Assembly: GCA_963742715.1 (NCBI GenBank)
Contig: CAVUMR010000002.1
Coordinates: 1,178,001-1,242,000, forward strand
Length of the DNA stretch: 64,000 nucleotides
Direction: 5' to 3'
DNA from: CAVUMR01 sp963742715
Lineage (GTDB): Bacteria; Actinomycetota; Actinomycetes; Mycobacteriales; Micromonosporaceae
In this document: positions 61,176-64,000 of the stretch, one piece after another
Layout: every line of letters begins with the position of its first letter
Position numbering within the stretch: the first letter of the stretch is position 1
The notes under the pieces: model-generated
Told to the model about the DNA's origin: nothing
Seen by the model: only the letters and a program-made list of their open reading frames with translations
Database searches by the model: none
Made by a program: the position numbers and the translations under genes

Positions 61176-62387
61176 ATGCGGGCGGACGCCATAGTGATCG
61201 GGGCCGGAGTCTCCGGTCTCGCCTGCGCCAGTCGGCTCCGGACCGCCGGACTCGCGGTCACGGTGCTCGAGGCCCGCGAGCGGGTCGGCGGTCGGGTGCT
61301 GACCCATCGGGACCCGGACGGCGGACCCCCGGAGGAGCTCGGTGCCCAGGTCGTACACGGCCGGGCCAACCCACTGCTGCCGGTACTCGGCCAGGTGTCC
61401 GAGGGGTCGCTCAACGGAACTGCCCGGGCGGTCACCGGCGGTACCGCGCATCCGATGGGCCGGCTCGCCGCGTCCGGAAACCCGCCGTGGGCGGTCGAGG
61501 AGCGACTGATCCGCGCCGAGGACTGCGCGGACGTGTCGGTCGCCGGCTGGCTGCGGGACCAGGACCTGTCCGAACCGGAGCGGGCGGTGGCGGCCGAATG
61601 GTTCCGGCAGAACTGGGCCGCCGAGCCGGATCAGCTGGGCGCGCAGGGAGTACGCGTCGCGCATCGGCGCAACCGCGCCGGTACCGGCGAGTTCACCGTG
61701 CCCGGCGGATTCGACCAGGTCACCTCGTGGCTGCTGGACGGCACGGCGGTACGACTCGGGGTCGCGGTACGAGAGGTGTCGTGGACGCCGGGCCGGGTCA
61801 CCGTACGGGCCGACGGAATGGCGCTGGAGGCGACCGCGGTGGTGGTCACGGTGCCGCCGCCGCTGGTCGCCGGCGGACGACTCGCGATCTCCGGCCTGCC
61901 GGTCGGAAAGCAGGCCGCCGCGGCCGCCCTGCCACTCGGCGACGGCTGGTGCGCGGTACTGACCGTGGACCGCCCCGCGCCGGAGAGCGCGGTGGTCTTC
62001 GACGCGGACGGGCTGGGCGGATTCCTGCGCTCTATCGAGGGTCGGCCGAAGGTGCGGATCGTGGCGAAGGCCGGTGCCGCCGCCCGGATGCGGGCGACCG
62101 CCCAGTCCGACCTGGTCGGCGTGGTACGCCGGGCGTTGCCCTGGGTGCGGGACGTGGTCCGGGTCGACGTGGCCGACTGGGGCGCCGACGAATGGTCCCA
62201 GGGGGCGTTCACGTATCCCCGACCCCGGCTGGGCTGGGCGGCCCGAAGCTGGGCCGAACCACTCGCCGGCACGGTCTTCTTCGCGGGTGAGGCAACCCAG
62301 GGCGGCGATGGCCCGCCCAGTGTGCACGGCGCGGTCGCCACCGGTCAGCGCGCCGCCGAACAGGTGATGGAGGCGATGGCGAAGTGA
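61176..62387 (+). CDS. Flavin-containing amine oxidase family protein
   Basis: 403 aa. FAD fingerprint AIVIGAGVSGLACASRLR with EARERVGGRVLTH at the N-terminus, VVVTVPPPLVAGG in the middle and C-terminal FFAGEATQGGDGPPSVHGAV are the monoamine-oxidase layout. It lacks a signal peptide, so it acts in the cytoplasm. In a peptide-modifying operon it may oxidise an amine or a peptide side chain of the product; the substrate is unknown. GTGA overlap with the Rieske gene. Confidence 0.88.
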   Translation: MRADAIVIGAGVSGLACASRLRTAGLAVTVLEARERVGGRVLTHRDPDGGPPEELGAQVVHGRANPLLPVLGQVSEGSLNGTARAVTGGTAHPMGRLAASGNPPWAVEERLIRAEDCADVSVAGWLRDQDLSEPERAVAAEWFRQNWAAEPDQLGAQGVRVAHRRNRAGTGEFTVPGGFDQVTSWLLDGTAVRLGVAVREVSWTPGRVTVRADGMALEATAVVVTVPPPLVAGGRLAISGLPVGKQAAAAALPLGDGWCAVLTVDRPAPESAVVFDADGLGGFLRSIEGRPKVRIVAKAGAAARMRATAQSDLVGVVRRALPWVRDVVRVDVADWGADEWSQGAFTYPRPRLGWAARSWAEPLAGTVFFAGEATQGGDGPPSVHGAVATGQRAAEQVMEAMAK

Positions 62388-63319
62388 CAACAACCAACGG
62401 CACCTCGAACAGCACGTTGCATGCCGGGTGGTACCTGCTCGCGCTGGACGAGGAGATCAAACCGGGCGTCACGCCGCACCTGCTCGGCCGGCGGGCGCTC
62501 ATCGCGGTACGGGACGGCGACGAGATCCGGGTGTACGACGGGACCTGTCCGCACCGGGGCGCGAATCTCGGCTACGGCGGAGCGCTGGTACCCGGTGGGC
62601 TCCGGTGCCCGTTCCACGGCAAGCGGATCGCGCTCGGTGAGGAGGCGCCCGGCCGCTGGCGGGTGGCCGAACACCGGGTACTGCGCATCGGTGCCGCGGT
62701 ATTCGTGCGGCTGTCCACCGACGTGTCTGACGACCGCGGTTTCGAGCAGACCATGAAGGAGCTCGCGGCCACCCGTACGTTCGTCGGCGCGCTCACCCAG
62801 GACGTACCGACGCCACCGGAGTACGTGGTGGAGAACGCCTTCGACATCGACCACTTCAGCGCGGTACATCTGGTGCCTCGTACCGTCGGGATGACGATCG
62901 GCTCCGGAGAGCACGGCGACATCACGTTCGAGAGCGCGTTCGTGATGAAGCGGCCACCGTGGGAGCGCAACGCCGGTACGGGCGAGTTCCACAGCCGCTT
63001 CTTCGCCCGCGCGTTCAGCCCGAGCATCGTGGTGACCGAGGTGGGCGCCTCGGAGTCGTCGCAGATCATCATCACCGGCGCGAACCCGGTCGATGGCGGC
63101 TGCGTCGCCCGGGTGGTGCTCGGGCTCCTGCCGGAGCAGCTGGAGCAGCTCGAGCCGCTGATCACCGGCGCCAAGCACGCGTTCAACCGGGACCTGGTCG
63201 TGTGGCGGCACCTGGACGTGAACGCGCCGGTCCGGTGGGACAAGCGGGACGAGCCGGTGATCAAGTACCGGGAGTTCTGCGACGGGTTCGCCGGGGTCGG
63301 GCTGCCGTGCTCGGCCTGA
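62384..63319 (+). CDS. Rieske non-haem iron oxygenase
   Basis: 311 aa. Rieske ligands Cys55/His57 (GTCPHRGANLG) and Cys75/His78 (LRCPFHGKRI) precede a catalytic domain with the mononuclear iron triad motif NAFDIDHFSAVH (Asp154 or Asp156, His157, His162). Related to small-molecule-tailoring Rieske oxygenases rather than ring-hydroxylating dioxygenases. No ferredoxin reductase is in the cluster. Likely hydroxylates or otherwise oxidises the RiPP product. Its 3' end overlaps the hydrolase gene by 13 bp. Confidence 0.88.
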   Translation: MTTTNGTSNSTLHAGWYLLALDEEIKPGVTPHLLGRRALIAVRDGDEIRVYDGTCPHRGANLGYGGALVPGGLRCPFHGKRIALGEEAPGRWRVAEHRVLRIGAAVFVRLSTDVSDDRGFEQTMKELAATRTFVGALTQDVPTPPEYVVENAFDIDHFSAVHLVPRTVGMTIGSGEHGDITFESAFVMKRPPWERNAGTGEFHSRFFARAFSPSIVVTEVGASESSQIIITGANPVDGGCVARVVLGLLPEQLEQLEPLITGAKHAFNRDLVVWRHLDVNAPVRWDKRDEPVIKYREFCDGFAGVGLPCSA

Positions 63320-64000
63320 CCGCGGCCGGCGACGGGCCGGCGGTGCTGTGGCTGCACGGGTACACGATGGACTCGACCGTGTGGCAGCGGCTGTGGCAGC
63401 TGCTCCCGGGCTGGCGACACGTCGGGGTGGACCTGCCCGGCCACGGCGGCTCGGATCCGCTGGCCCCCGGTACCACGCTGACCGACGTCGCGGCCGAGGT
63501 GGCCGAGGTGGCCCGTCGGGAGCAAGCAGAGCGGGTGGTCGCGCTGTCGTTCGGCTCGTGCATCGCGCTGCAGTTGGCGGCCGACGCGCCCGAGCTGGTA
63601 CGCAGCCTGGTGGTGGCCGCCCCGACCGTCGCCGGCGCGCCGCCGGAGCCCGGCACCGGCGACCGGTACCGCGAACTGGCCATGCTGATGCTCAGCGGTG
63701 CCGCCCCGGAGCAGGTGGCGGACCGGTGGATGACCTCGCCGCCGGACATCTTCCGCGGTACCGAGGAGCACCCGCAGCTGCGGGCGAGCCTGCGCGAGGT
63801 GATCGGCCGGCATTCCTGGGCGGAGTTGCGGACCGGCGCGATGGCGGGACTGGCCCGGCAGGTACACACCGACGAGGTGCTGCGCCGGATCACCGCGGAC
63901 ACCCTGGTGGTGATCGGGGACGCCGACATGCCGACGTTCGTCGACAACGCCGACCGGCTGGCCGCCACGCTCGACCGGTGCACGGTGCATCCGATGGAGC
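63307..64000 (+). CDS. Alpha/beta hydrolase, 3' end outside window
   Basis: 231 codons are visible before the right edge. GTG at 63307 starts LGLTAAGDGPAVLWLHGYTMD (oxyanion HG motif). The nucleophile elbow is VVALSFGSCIALQLA, with Ala-Leu-Ser-Phe-Gly instead of Gly-x-Ser-x-Gly, and VDLPGHGGSDPLAPGT is typical. The acid is probably in VVIGDADMPT. The catalytic His is beyond or near the edge. Coupled to the Rieske gene, so a member of the same tailoring set; it could be an esterase, thioesterase or cyclase-like enzyme. Confidence 0.85.
   Translation, partial: MLGLTAAGDGPAVLWLHGYTMDSTVWQRLWQLLPGWRHVGVDLPGHGGSDPLAPGTTLTDVAAEVAEVARREQAERVVALSFGSCIALQLAADAPELVRSLVVAAPTVAGAPPEPGTGDRYRELAMLMLSGAAPEQVADRWMTSPPDIFRGTEEHPQLRASLREVIGRHSWAELRTGAMAGLARQVHTDEVLRRITADTLVVIGDADMPTFVDNADRLAATLDRCTVHPME

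Noticed and set aside
1..64000. tRNA or rRNA genes, insertion sequences, integrase or attachment sites
   Set aside because: Looked for in all gaps; no cloverleaf, transposase motif or flanking duplication was seen.

Overview
The window is a very GC-rich (about 70% or more) actinomycete chromosome segment. GTG and TTG starts are frequent, operons are packed with ATGA/GTGA/TGATG stop-start overlaps, and the order pgl-opcA-zwf-pgi-tal-tkt | ctaB ... ctaA | sufR-sufBD-Rieske-sufCSU-sufT is the usual actinobacterial core arrangement. Gene content and the strong preference for GTACC/GTACCG words suggest a Micromonosporaceae-type organism; the family is an inference and I cannot fix genus or species. 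No rRNA, tRNA, IS element, prophage or CRISPR array was seen.

Layout. 1-8069 (minus): oxidative and non-oxidative pentose phosphate operon (tkt, tal, pgi, zwf, opcA, pgl cut by the left edge). 8536-10091 (plus): haem O synthase ctaB and a 105-aa unknown. 17855-10199 (minus): haem A synthase ctaA, then an unusual four-gene set: fatty acyl reductase fused to a HAD phosphatase, a zinc dehydrogenase, a LarA-like (lactate racemase family) protein and a PlsC-like acyltransferase. 17958-25134 (plus): the complete SUF iron-sulfur assembly operon led by its repressor SufR, with a SufR-type operator over the start. 25240-31543: methyltransferase, AlkD-like glycosylase, acVLRF1 ribosome-rescue hydrolase, secreted GH25 lysozyme, zinc metallopeptidase and an ABC-F protein with an attenuator-like leader. 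31879-42101: small HTH protein, a crotonase with a striking hairpin at its 5' end, ABC exporter, SDR, Mug glycosylase, D-amino-acid oxidase, secreted protein, AcnR-like TetR regulator, methylacyl-CoA racemase, nitrilase and NUDIX hydrolase.

45281-42079 (minus) is a compact operon: a DUF692/MNIO-family iron oxygenase flanked by two paralogous membrane proteins whose C-termini are Gly-rich and end Cys-Gly-Gly, plus a small partner protein. It looks like an uncharacterised peptide- or protein-modification system with membrane-anchored substrates. Aconitase (acn) lies just upstream with its own strong terminator.

49029 to the right edge is a ribosomal-peptide (RiPP) gene cluster of thiazole/oxazole-modified type. 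It has a large LuxR-family (LAL) activator, a 50-aa two-helix peptide, a 480-bp regulatory gap carrying an array of TGCGTACCG repeats, a fused E1-like/YcaO cyclodehydratase, a SagB-type azoline dehydrogenase, a 69-aa stub of the NHLP-system membrane-fusion protein, a C39-peptidase ABC exporter and its ABC partner, a 97-aa protein with three 10-residue repeats, a flavin amine oxidase, a Rieske oxygenase and an alpha/beta hydrolase that runs off the window. No classical precursor peptide is obvious. The NHLP-type export with a truncated adaptor, the oxidative tailoring set and the missing precursor make this, with the MNIO operon, the most interesting part of the window.
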